Source of the DNA: Bacillota bacterium
GTDB lineage: Bacteria > Bacillota > Clostridia > Acetivibrionales > DSM-1351
DNA: 64,000 bases
Reading direction: 5' to 3'
Assembly (NCBI GenBank): GCA_023443515.1
Contig: JAEZUC010000051.1
Location: forward strand, 15,838-79,837
Made by a program: the position numbers and the translations under genes
Notes under the pieces: generated by a model
Told to the model about the DNA's origin: nothing
What the model saw: only the letters and a program-made list of their open reading frames with translations
The model's database searches: none
Shown here: positions 52,771 through 61,267 of the stretch, in pieces
How the letters are laid out: each line of letters starts with the position of its first letter
Numbering within the stretch: the stretch's first letter is position 1

Positions 52771-53535
52771 TTAAAGTGTAGGGTTTGTACTAAATCCATT
52801 TTTCATATACTCTAATTGTTTTAACATACTATGGGCATTTTTTTCTGCATCATTCAAGGAAGTAAGCAGCTTATCACATGCCGTAACAATTTCTTCATCC
52901 TTTTTAGGCTTATTTATTACCTCCCTAATGTCAATTTCTTTACTTTCCGCTATGGCATGCAACATTCTTAAAATTGCTGACAGAGAATAGTTAGCACATC
53001 GCAAGGTACGTATTATCTTTAATCTGTTTATATCACTTTCTGTATAAACTCTGTATCCATTTTTCTTTCTCTTAACAATAAGCAGACCATTCATCTCCCA
53101 ATTTCTTAATGTGTCCATTGTGACTTTTATATAGTCTGCAGTTTGCTTTCTTGTAAAAAATATATTGCTCTTTGCAGCGTCTACATCTGATAAAAGCTTC
53201 TTTGAGAGTTTGATGGCTTCTTCTGCATTTTTATGCTCTTGCTTTATCTGCTCTATATAATCATTTGTACATTTAATAGCCTCTTCAAGTTGCCCCTTTG
53301 CAGATAACTTCACAACATGGATTATCTTTTTTCTAAGACCATTTTGCAGAACCTCTACTTTAAAGGCCGTTCTGGCAAGTTTAAACTGTTCTATATGAAA
53401 GTCAGTAAATGCTCTGTAGCCATTTGGTAATCTCTTTGCTTCTGGTATTAATTTAAGCTTTTCGTAAAGACGTACAGTGTTGGAATGTACCCCAACTATC
53501 TTAGCTACTTGCGCTGTTTTATATATCCTATCCAT
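52771..53535 (-). CDS. Regulator with two MerR-type DNA-binding domains
   Basis: 254 residues. The first MerR HTH lies at about 3-72 (YKTAQVAKIVGVHSNTVRLY), a coiled coil at about 78-122, the second HTH at about 126-195 (FTRKQTADYIKVTMDTLRNW...GYRVYTESDI), and a helical C-terminus. MerR proteins normally carry one HTH and dimerise. It should control the ABC exporter that follows. ATG at 53535 has GAGGT nine bases upstream; the earlier in-frame TTG overlaps this site. Confidence 0.88.
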   Translation of the reverse strand: MDRIYKTAQVAKIVGVHSNTVRLYEKLKLIPEAKRLPNGYRAFTDFHIEQFKLARTAFKVEVLQNGLRKKIIHVVKLSAKGQLEEAIKCTNDYIEQIKQEHKNAEEAIKLSKKLLSDVDAAKSNIFFTRKQTADYIKVTMDTLRNWEMNGLLIVKRKKNGYRVYTESDINRLKIIRTLRCANYSLSAILRMLHAIAESKEIDIREVINKPKKDEEIVTACDKLLTSLNDAEKNAHSMLKQLEYMKNGFSTNPTL

Positions 53536-53596
53536 ATTATTTTTACCTCTGTTCAATATTAAGTAAACTTAACTTTGGAAACTCCTTGATATATCT

Positions 53597-53627
53597 AATT
53601 TACACTATAATGCAAAGAGCGTGTCAA
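53597..53627 (-). promoter_or_regulatory. Promoter of merR-ABC operon with 19-bp spacer
   Basis: Minus strand TTGACA (53622-53627), spacer of exactly 19 bp (53603-53621), TAAATT (53597-53602). An over-long 19-bp spacer is the hallmark of promoters twisted open by MerR proteins, suggesting autoregulation. Confidence 0.6.
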
Positions 53628-53735
53628 GATAAATTCTAATTTTGTTATAACCTCACTTGACGTATCATTTTAATATTATCTAAAATCCTGGTAACTATAA
53701 ATAGTAACTATATTGATGAGAATATGAGGTGGAGT

Positions 53736-54623
53736 ATGGATTTTTATAAAAATTATAGATTAGTAGAAGACGGTGAGGGCTATACTCTTGAGTTATACCT
53801 GAACCCCGGCTCTGAAGAGTTTGCCTCTGAATTTCTAGAAGGCGCAAAGGAAACTACTCTTAGAGTTGAAGAACAAATCAAAAAACTTATACGCGAGAAG
53901 TTCTCGGATGTCAGGATTAATTCAGTAAAACTAATGCTTGGTACCATGGTGGTTGGAACCCTTTCACTTTTTCCGGGTGTCGCTGTAAATGCTGCTACGT
54001 CCGCGCCAACAACAGCCTCTGCCGCGGTATTTCTTAATAAAACAGCAACAGTAACAGCAACCAGTTTAAATATGAGAAGCGGAACATCAACAGTCCACCC
54101 CGTAATTCATGTATTATGGAAAGGAAATATTGTTAAGGTTATAGGGGAATCAAATGGCTGGTACCAGATTAAACTAACGGACGGCAGAACTGGGTGGGCA
54201 AGCGGTCAGTATTTGAGACTAAACAATCAACAAACTACAAGACAAGAAAAAGTTGATGCTCTCATTGCTTACTCTAAGACCTTCCTCGGCACTCCCTATG
54301 TTTATGGGGGTGATTCCCCAAGCGACGGAGGATTTGATTGCTCAGGCTTTACGCAATATGTTTTTGGAAAGAATGGTTACACTATAAATCGGATATCAAA
54401 AGATCAAGCGTTGAATGGGAAATCCGTAACTGAGGCGAATCTACAGCCCGGTGATTTGGTTTTCCACTCCTTTGATAGAACCGGAGTTATCAGCCATGTA
54501 GGTATATACCTTGGAGGAGGTAAGATGATACACAGCCCCAAAACAGGAGATACAGTTAAAATCACCGACATCACCACAAGCTATTGGACTAGCCGTTATG
54601 TAACAGCCAGAAGAATTATTTAG
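53736..54623 (+). CDS. SH3-NlpC/P60 cell wall endopeptidase
   Basis: 295 residues. An unusual N-terminal ~62 residues of acidic, cytoplasmic character precede a membrane/signal helix (about 63-87, ending AVNAA); then a bacterial SH3 domain (about 103-163, 'SLNMRSGTSTVHPVI') and an NlpC/P60 catalytic domain (about 172-295) with Cys202 (FDCSGF), His254 (SHVGIY) and His266. It should cleave peptidoglycan stem peptides outside the cell. Start 53736 is chosen for GAGGTGG; an ATG 12 bases upstream is possible. Confidence 0.88.
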   Translation: MDFYKNYRLVEDGEGYTLELYLNPGSEEFASEFLEGAKETTLRVEEQIKKLIREKFSDVRINSVKLMLGTMVVGTLSLFPGVAVNAATSAPTTASAAVFLNKTATVTATSLNMRSGTSTVHPVIHVLWKGNIVKVIGESNGWYQIKLTDGRTGWASGQYLRLNNQQTTRQEKVDALIAYSKTFLGTPYVYGGDSPSDGGFDCSGFTQYVFGKNGYTINRISKDQALNGKSVTEANLQPGDLVFHSFDRTGVISHVGIYLGGGKMIHSPKTGDTVKITDITTSYWTSRYVTARRII

Positions 54624-54647
54624 TAGTTTCGTGTCATCTGAACCTTT

Positions 54648-54686
54648 AAAATAAAGAAGGATGCCTGAGCATCCCTCTCTATTTTA
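54648..54686. terminator. Bidirectional hairpin terminator
   Basis: AAAATA...GGATGC / GCATCC...TATTTT between the convergent NlpC and PH-domain genes. Confidence 0.75.
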
Positions 54687-54696
54687 AAACGTTAAT

Positions 54697-55311
54697 TTAA
54701 TTGTTTATATATTTCAAAAATACATCACTGAAGTCTTCCACCACATACTTTTTTCTATTCGATACTAACCATTCATTTGAATAATTTGTAATGTCTTTGA
54801 AATTCTGTACCACATCCTGAGAGTCCATTCTAAGTCCGCCCACTGTGGATACAGCCATTTTAAGTCCTTCGTTTGCATAGTCCAGTCCTATCTTATTTTC
54901 ATGCATAATGATAGACATTTTAAATAAGGCTTTGTATAGATCTTTTAATTTTTCAACTTGCTTTTTATTTACATCAATTGAAAACTGTACTTCTCCCATT
55001 GCAAACTTTATTTCCACGTCCAAATCAACAGTACCTGCAGTTTCAAGTAGTACATTTCTAATAGGGTGTAAATAATACTCATATCTCCTTAGTGTTTTTC
55101 TTTTGCTTACTGCACTAGTTCCATCAATATGAATTAGTGCTCTATTCGTAAAACAATACTCATCTGTTTTTGACCTGATTAAGAAAAATATTTTTTCATT
55201 TTCTTCATGAAAAACGTAATCATCTGACTCTACCTTATCATAGTCTACAGGGTCAATTATTTTGCCTATGTCACTTAACCCCAATGCTTCTGCTGCTAGC
55301 TTTCCAAGCAT
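54697..55311 (-). CDS. Bacterial PH-domain protein, YvbH-like
   Basis: 204 residues: a bacterial PH domain (about 28-130; 'DDYVFHEENEKIFFLIRSKTD', 'TNRALIHIDGTSAVSKRKTLRRYEY') followed by a helical oligomerisation region and 'VVQNFKDITNYSNEWL', as in Bacillus YvbH. Cytoplasmic, unknown function. AAGGTGG before ATG. Confidence 0.83.
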   Translation of the reverse strand: MLGKLAAEALGLSDIGKIIDPVDYDKVESDDYVFHEENEKIFFLIRSKTDEYCFTNRALIHIDGTSAVSKRKTLRRYEYYLHPIRNVLLETAGTVDLDVEIKFAMGEVQFSIDVNKKQVEKLKDLYKALFKMSIIMHENKIGLDYANEGLKMAVSTVGGLRMDSQDVVQNFKDITNYSNEWLVSNRKKYVVEDFSDVFLKYINN

Positions 55312-55467
55312 TTCAACACCACCTTAATTATTTGATTAGAAAACAATATTTCTCATATATTGGAAATATTATCATATTTGTATAGTGAAATCAATCGGAT
55401 TGGCATTGATCTTTGTTTTAATAGAGAAAGGTCAAAGACTGTAGTCCAGTACTCCACAGAACAACCG

Positions 55468-55947
55468 TCACTTATGGTAAGTCTCATTCTTAATTATCTT
55501 AAACGCCCTGTACACCTGCTCCATAAGTATTACTCTAGCCAGCTGGTGGGGAAAGGTCATTTTTGAAAGACAAAGCCTGTAGTCAGCAATATTTATAAGA
55601 CTTTGATCCAAGCCTAGCGAGCCTCCTATAATGAAGGTTATATGTGAGTTCCCGGAGAGCATTATATTTTCAAGCTTGGAAGAAAATTTTGAAGAAGTTA
55701 TCTGCTCTCCCGCCAAATCCAATAATATAACATAGCTCCCCTGTTTAATTCTCTTGAGTAGCTTATCCGCTTCTTTCTTTTTCACTTGACCTTCCTGGCC
55801 CTCGCTGAGTGTGTCAGGTGCATATTCATCGTCCACTTCTATAATTTCGACTTCCGTAAAGCGGGATAATCTTTTAGAATACTCTGAAATTGCTTCTTTC
55901 AAATACTTTTCTTTCAGCTTTCCTACAGCTGCTATTGTAATTTTCAT
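55468..55947 (-). CDS. rlmH: 23S rRNA pseudouridine-1915 N3-methyltransferase
   Basis: 159 residues, exactly the usual RlmH length, from ATG at 55947 (MKITIAAVGKLKEKYL) with AGGAG upstream. SPOUT knot motifs: 'LDLAGEQITS', 'FIIGGSLGLD' and 'HQLARVILMEQVYRAFKI'. The longer open frame adds 16 residues not found in the family. Last gene of the Wal cluster, as in Bacillus. Confidence 0.95.
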   Translation of the reverse strand: MKITIAAVGKLKEKYLKEAISEYSKRLSRFTEVEIIEVDDEYAPDTLSEGQEGQVKKKEADKLLKRIKQGSYVILLDLAGEQITSSKFSSKLENIMLSGNSHITFIIGGSLGLDQSLINIADYRLCLSKMTFPHQLARVILMEQVYRAFKIIKNETYHK

Positions 55948-56024
55948 ATCACTATCTCCTAATTTTATCCGCAAAAAATAAAGGAAAACCAGCAATTACT
56001 GATTTCCCCCTTTTCTGTTCTTTA

Positions 56025-56816
56025 TTATATTATATTAATATGTCCTACCCTGTCTCTTAAAGCAACTGCAAGCTCAACGTCACTGCCTACTGCTATCTTT
56101 TTTTCACTAAGTGCATTGTATGTTGTCTGGTATGCAAGCTCCGGGAAATTGTTTTCACTGCTTAAATGACCCAGAATAAAACGGGTGCAACCTTTTTCAG
56201 CAAGATATGCAATTACCTTCGCCGCATTCTCATTGGACAAGTGTCCGTTATCTCCCAGAATTCTTTTTTTCAATGGCCATGGGTAAGGGCCTACCCTTAG
56301 CATTTCTATATCATGATTAGATTCCAACAAAACCAAATCATTCCCTACTATACAGTTCAATAGCTCATCACTCATATGCCCTATATCCGTTGCAGTTGTA
56401 ATCCTTTTACCCTCTGCAAAAAAGTTAAACCCAACGGGTTCCGCTGCATCATGAGGAATAGAAAATGGCCTTACACATATATCCCCGATTTCAAACTCGT
56501 CACCGGTACAAAATGATACTTTGTTTTCAAGCTTTACAGGCCCAAGGCCGTTTTCCATGGCACACCAGGTAGACTCATTTGCATATATGGGAATATCTAC
56601 TTTCCTAGAAAGAATCCCTGCACCACGGACATGGTCTACGTGTTCATGTGAAATTAATATAGCACTTAGTTCCTCTGGTTTTTCACCAATGGAACACAGT
56701 GCCTCAAGTATTTTCTTACCGCTCAAGCCGGCATCTATAAGAAGCTTTGTTTTTTCCGTACCTATAAAAAGAGCATTTCCACTGCTTCCGCTAAATAAAC
56801 TGCAAAACTTGACCAT
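56025..56816 (-). CDS. walJ: WalJ/YycJ metallo-beta-lactamase-fold hydrolase
   Basis: 263 residues. Metal site HEHVDHVRG (about 57-65), further His in 'IPHDAAEP', 'ESNHD' and 'LGHLS'. YycJ-type enzymes act on nucleic acid in mismatch repair or link replication with wall growth. GGGGTC before ATG. 23 bp after murA. Confidence 0.93.
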   Translation of the reverse strand: MVKFCSLFSGSSGNALFIGTEKTKLLIDAGLSGKKILEALCSIGEKPEELSAILISHEHVDHVRGAGILSRKVDIPIYANESTWCAMENGLGPVKLENKVSFCTGDEFEIGDICVRPFSIPHDAAEPVGFNFFAEGKRITTATDIGHMSDELLNCIVGNDLVLLESNHDIEMLRVGPYPWPLKKRILGDNGHLSNENAAKVIAYLAEKGCTRFILGHLSSENNFPELAYQTTYNALSEKKIAVGSDVELAVALRDRVGHINII

Positions 56817-56839
56817 TTAATTGACCCCATCGTATAATA

Positions 56840-58105
56840 TTAATCTTCGCACGGTACCCTGCTGATATCGGCTCCGAGAATATTCAGCTTGTGTACAAAG
56901 TCCTCGTACCCTCTATCTATATATTTTATATTCAAAATTTCTGTTCGCCCCTTTGAGATTAATCCTGCAAGAACCATAGCAGCCCCCGCTCTCAAATCAG
57001 TAGCTTTTACAGGTGCACCTGAAAGTGGATATCCACCATCTATGACGGCAATCCTTCCTTCAACTTTGATCCTTGCACCCATCCTTTTTAATTCATCCAC
57101 ATACTGAAACCTGGAATCCCAGACACCCTCCGTAATAGTACTTACACCCTCTGCAAGGCTTAAAAGCACTGTGGCCTGAGGATGAAGGTCAGTAGGAAAT
57201 CCCGGGTAAGGCAACGTCATTATGTTTACATTTCGAATTTTATTTCCACCTATAATTCTTATAAAATCTTCATCTTCCTGGACGGTCACACCCATCTCAA
57301 TTAGCTTGGCAGTAAGCGATTCCATATGCTTGGGAATAACGTTTCTTACAAATACATCACCCTGAGTAGCAGCAGCAGCAATCATAAAAGTTCCTGCTTC
57401 AATCATATCAGGAATAATGGAATGAGTCCCCCCGCCCTTCAGGTGGTCTACACCCTTTATTTTTATGACATCTGTTCCGGCACCTCTTATGTTTGCACCC
57501 ATGGCGTTGAGAAAATTGGCTACGTCAACAACATGTGGCTCCTTGGCAGCATTCTCGATAGTAGTCTGCCCATTGGCTTTCACGGCAGCAAGCATCAGAT
57601 TTATGGTAGCACCTACGCTTACAACATCAAGGTAAATCTGAGCACCTGTAAGATTTGAGGCATCAACTTTAACAATACCATGCTCAATCTCAACACTGGC
57701 TCCCATTGCTTCGAAACCCTTTATGTGCTGATCAATGGGTCTAAATCCGAAATCACATCCGCCTGGAAGTGATACCTCCGCTCTTCCGAATCTGGCAATC
57801 AATGCTCCCAACAAATAGTATGATGCCCTCATACTTTTTACAAGCTCATACGGAGCTGTCCAGCAATTGATTTCTCTGGTGTCACATATAACGGTGTTGG
57901 CATCTTCTTTAGTAATTTTCGCACCTAATTTACCTAGTATCTCCAATAAAACTTTTACATCCTTGATATCAGGAACATTTTCTATCCGGCTGATACCGTT
58001 TATAATGAGTGCAGCAGGCAAAACAGCTACTGCAGCGTTCTTGGCTCCGCTAATTGTAACTTCGCCGGTTAGGGGACATGGCCCATTTATTATAAACTTA
58101 TCCAA
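56840..58105 (-). CDS. murA: UDP-N-acetylglucosamine 1-carboxyvinyltransferase
   Basis: 421 residues. 'ISGAKNAAVAVLPAALI' (substrate Lys/Asn), the PEP-reactive Cys in LPGGCDFGFRP (residue 117), and 'ADLRAGAAMVLAGL'. First committed step of peptidoglycan synthesis. The start is unclear: the frame opens at TTG 58120, GTG 58117 and TTG 58105; I prefer 58105 because it gives the family-typical start MDKFIINGP. The gene lies between yycI and walJ. Confidence 0.93.
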   Translation of the reverse strand: MDKFIINGPCPLTGEVTISGAKNAAVAVLPAALIINGISRIENVPDIKDVKVLLEILGKLGAKITKEDANTVICDTREINCWTAPYELVKSMRASYYLLGALIARFGRAEVSLPGGCDFGFRPIDQHIKGFEAMGASVEIEHGIVKVDASNLTGAQIYLDVVSVGATINLMLAAVKANGQTTIENAAKEPHVVDVANFLNAMGANIRGAGTDVIKIKGVDHLKGGGTHSIIPDMIEAGTFMIAAAATQGDVFVRNVIPKHMESLTAKLIEMGVTVQEDEDFIRIIGGNKIRNVNIMTLPYPGFPTDLHPQATVLLSLAEGVSTITEGVWDSRFQYVDELKRMGARIKVEGRIAVIDGGYPLSGAPVKATDLRAGAAMVLAGLISKGRTEILNIKYIDRGYEDFVHKLNILGADISRVPCED

Positions 58106-58312
58106 ACCCTTATACACCAACCTTTTGTATGAACTGTTCAGGCTATAAACAGCAATACCTGTTTAATAAAGCAAATTGTAAATCTGCAAATACATCAGTT
58201 TTATGTAATCAAATAGCAACTGCTAAAACATTACACACACGATGACATTATACCATTTAGAATTAAATTATTCTACCATTAATATCATATATTAAAAAAT
58301 TACCAATCTTAG

Positions 58313-59146
58313 CTATTTTATTTCTTCACCATTACGTGCATTAAAATAAAACTCTTTTCCATCAGTGTTTCTTATTCTCCAGGATAATCCTTCGTAGAGA
58401 GTCTTTGTTTCCTTGTCTACGTCGGTATATCCCTTAAATCCCATATCAACATTGCATATATCACTGCCTTGATATTCAGCCATTTTTGTTATTAAAATCT
58501 GATACACGGGGATAACATTTATATCTCTTCTTGCAGTAATACTTATAGGTTTTTTATATTGATACTTCAAGCCGTGTATTTCCTTATTTATTACCTGGAT
58601 TTCAACAAAATTATCAAAAACCTCATATCCCTTGTAAAACCCTTTATATATTAATTGTTTTTCATTAACTTTCTTTGTATCATGGTAATAATCCTGCTTG
58701 AAGTCATCAAATGGTAAACCCATTTGGGAAGCTAATACTTTAAATTTTGCATTGATCCCTTCTTTGCTATCGGTATAAACTTTCACACTGTTTTCACCAT
58801 TGCTTGTATACTCAAAACCTGAATCCGATGTGAATACAAGCTTATTCGAATCCTTTGTATATGTATCATTACCGGATACTACATACCCTTTCCCAAGCAG
58901 TACATCAGCTATCTTTGACTTATTTAAGGGGCTTTCTTCATATTGGAGTATGTAATCCTTGCCTTTGTATTTGGGTATGGGACATTCTATATTTATACCG
59001 TTTTTAGCCAAAATCAGCCCGGTGTTTGTTATAGTTTGCTGCGATACCTGCTCAACCTTAATATTTTTGTACCAGGCGAAAGCCAAAACTATATTCAATA
59101 TTGTGAATACTATTATTAAAATTATCTTGGCTCTTTTCCAGTCCAT
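58313..59146 (-). CDS. yycI: YycI-like regulator of the WalRK system
   Basis: 277 residues: one N-terminal membrane anchor in 'MDWKRAKIILIIVFTILNIV' and an extracytoplasmic beta-rich region. The opening is characteristic of YycI, which with YycH forms a membrane complex that restrains or activates WalK. AAGGAGG before ATG; 71 bp after yycH. Confidence 0.85.
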   Translation of the reverse strand: MDWKRAKIILIIVFTILNIVLAFAWYKNIKVEQVSQQTITNTGLILAKNGINIECPIPKYKGKDYILQYEESPLNKSKIADVLLGKGYVVSGNDTYTKDSNKLVFTSDSGFEYTSNGENSVKVYTDSKEGINAKFKVLASQMGLPFDDFKQDYYHDTKKVNEKQLIYKGFYKGYEVFDNFVEIQVINKEIHGLKYQYKKPISITARRDINVIPVYQILITKMAEYQGSDICNVDMGFKGYTDVDKETKTLYEGLSWRIRNTDGKEFYFNARNGEEIK

Positions 59147-59217
59147 TTATCCTCCTTCTGGTTATTATGTATTATTTCCCCTGGTGTCATGTTATAATCA
59201 TCTCTTATGGTAACTTT

Positions 59218-60723
59218 TTATTTTTCACTTAATGGTACTACGTACCTGCCGTTATCTTCGGTAAACAATACAAAACTTGGCGCTATGTGCTCTTTCAGAT
59301 CAGCATTTGACAATACATAATAAATCCCGAAATTCTTTACCGACAAATTTTTATTATTTAGCTCAGGATACTTCTCAAACGCTTTTGAATACATGTATTG
59401 GAATGCCCATTGATAGTTAACCGATTTACCAATTTTAAATTTAACCGGTATCATCTGACAGTGTACTACCCTCTTTGAGTTTGCTTCAATAATAATACAG
59501 TTTTCCTGATTGTCCATGCCCTTTGCAGATGAATAATCCTTCAATATCACCGGGACTTCACCATACTGTTCGTTTACCACCACTGCGTAGTCAAACTTAA
59601 AAACATAGGAGTTTGACTGTTCTTCATATGAGCTGAGATATACATTTACTTTCGACATAAAGTTATTCTGCTTGTTAATGTCAATGATAAACTCTATTGC
59701 TTTCTTATAGGCATCCAGTAGTTTGAGATTATAGGTTGCTGACTGACTTCCGGTATATTTATATTCCAGAACTGAGTTTTTGTACAATCTATACACGATA
59801 TCAAGCCTTTTAAAAACCACCGAGCCATTAATATCTCTGTCATAGTCATAATCTCTGCTTGACTCTCCGAAAAGCTCTGAGGCAATCTTTTCGTAATCCT
59901 CATAATCCATGGAATTCAGCTCTGTTTCATCCATCCCTGAAAAAGTTGAACATGTGATGCTTGGATACGTTTCATCAGAATTATCAAGCATCGGTCCCAG
60001 CATATCCTTCGGGAAATTAATCTCTTCCGATTTACCCCACTTTTCAGCAGCAGTCTGATAATTTTTTGCTGTTTTACTATCTTTCAGAGGACTATATATT
60101 TCTGTAAACTCTTCAACTCTTAGTGAACTAATTTTGCTAGTAAGGCTGTATGTATGTATATTTTTATCATCCCTGATATAAAGAGTGTCACTGTATCCGT
60201 TGTCGGTATCATCCGGGCATATTATTATTTTATAAATGCCTGAAAGTCCATCCCCGGCAGAGGGCTTGAGATTTAAAACCCATTTAATAATATCTATGGG
60301 TACAGATGTACTAAATTCCAGCATATAGGGTTTGCTGGCTGCCAATTCTCCCCACAGCTTATCATTAAAGGGTTGAGTTTTTTGAGGTTTGATATCAAGT
60401 GCTTGAGCTATATACAGCTTGGCACCGTTCCATATCCTGTTATAATCTTTTGAACCGTTTGGAATTACGAAATGATCTCCGTCAAAATCTGTTGACAACA
60501 CAATTCTTGAAGGCAGAAGATAATTAGCTTTTGTATCTTCTACCGAGACCTGTAGCGCAATTTTGGAATCAGAAAAAAGAGACGATAAAAAAGGGAAACT
60601 GCTGGACTGAGTACTCCAGAGAATTCCCACCTGTACTACGCAAAGAACTATTAAGAATATTAAAAATGCTGTTTTAAGCTTTTCCAAATAAAATCTTACT
60701 TTATGCGAACTTAATTTTATCAT
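59218..60723 (-). CDS. yycH: YycH-like regulator of the WalRK system
   Basis: 501 residues: N-terminal membrane anchor (about 14-32) and a long extracytoplasmic region with 'WGKSEEINFPKDM' and 'YQWAFQYMYSKAFEKYP' typical of YycH-like proteins. No ribosome site is visible; its ATG lies six bases after the stop of the preceding small gene, so translation is likely coupled. Order walRK-x-yycH-yycI supports the call. Confidence 0.82.
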   Translation of the reverse strand: MIKLSSHKVRFYLEKLKTAFLIFLIVLCVVQVGILWSTQSSSFPFLSSLFSDSKIALQVSVEDTKANYLLPSRIVLSTDFDGDHFVIPNGSKDYNRIWNGAKLYIAQALDIKPQKTQPFNDKLWGELAASKPYMLEFSTSVPIDIIKWVLNLKPSAGDGLSGIYKIIICPDDTDNGYSDTLYIRDDKNIHTYSLTSKISSLRVEEFTEIYSPLKDSKTAKNYQTAAEKWGKSEEINFPKDMLGPMLDNSDETYPSITCSTFSGMDETELNSMDYEDYEKIASELFGESSRDYDYDRDINGSVVFKRLDIVYRLYKNSVLEYKYTGSQSATYNLKLLDAYKKAIEFIIDINKQNNFMSKVNVYLSSYEEQSNSYVFKFDYAVVVNEQYGEVPVILKDYSSAKGMDNQENCIIIEANSKRVVHCQMIPVKFKIGKSVNYQWAFQYMYSKAFEKYPELNNKNLSVKNFGIYYVLSNADLKEHIAPSFVLFTEDNGRYVVPLSEK

Positions 60724-60729
60724 AATATT

Positions 60730-61161
60730 TTAAAATTTATCTAAAAGCCAATTGCGGATATTATCTAACAAACTCTTCTTCTCAGCTGCATAAATTATTG
60801 TGTAATCCATAGGGTCTTCCTTGATATTCTTTGTATATGCGATTACCCTAATATGATTTTCACCCTTGTATTTAAGCTTAACGTTTTTACCAAACAGCTT
60901 ACTGCTTCCGACTTTAAAGGTATAGTCTCCGTCTGATGTCTCAAGAGGCAGGTACTTTTCAGCACCTTTATCCCAGTACTGAAACTCAATAAATGTTTCA
61001 TCGTAAGTACACACGCCACAAATTGAAAAATCTGCCTTCTCAACTACCTCATTGCCGTCCGGTCTGGTAATCTTGACAATACTTGAAGCCATTACAGGTG
61101 CTGCAAATACAGCTGTTAAAACAGAAACTATTATAATAAAAATCAGTATTTTTGATTTCAT
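60730..61161 (-). CDS. Small secreted protein inserted in wal operon
   Basis: 143 residues, family not recognised. Signal peptide (about 1-25, ending VMASS), then a compact beta-rich domain resembling an Ig-like fold ('IVKITRPDGNEVVEKADFSI', 'CGVCTYDETFIEFQYW') with a CGVC pair at about 48-51, and a short amphipathic C-terminal helix. GAGGTG before ATG. Its place between walK and yycH suggests an extracellular accessory of WalK sensing; this is inference. Confidence 0.8.
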   Translation of the reverse strand: MKSKILIFIIIVSVLTAVFAAPVMASSIVKITRPDGNEVVEKADFSICGVCTYDETFIEFQYWDKGAEKYLPLETSDGDYTFKVGSSKLFGKNVKLKYKGENHIRVIAYTKNIKEDPMDYTIIYAAEKKSLLDNIRNWLLDKF

Positions 61162-61267
61162 ACTTTCACCTCGAGAAAAAACAACTATTTGTACTATTTC
61201 CCAGTACTATATATCTATTATAATACATATTCTGTTACAATTCCATTACATGGCATTTAAAAAATAT

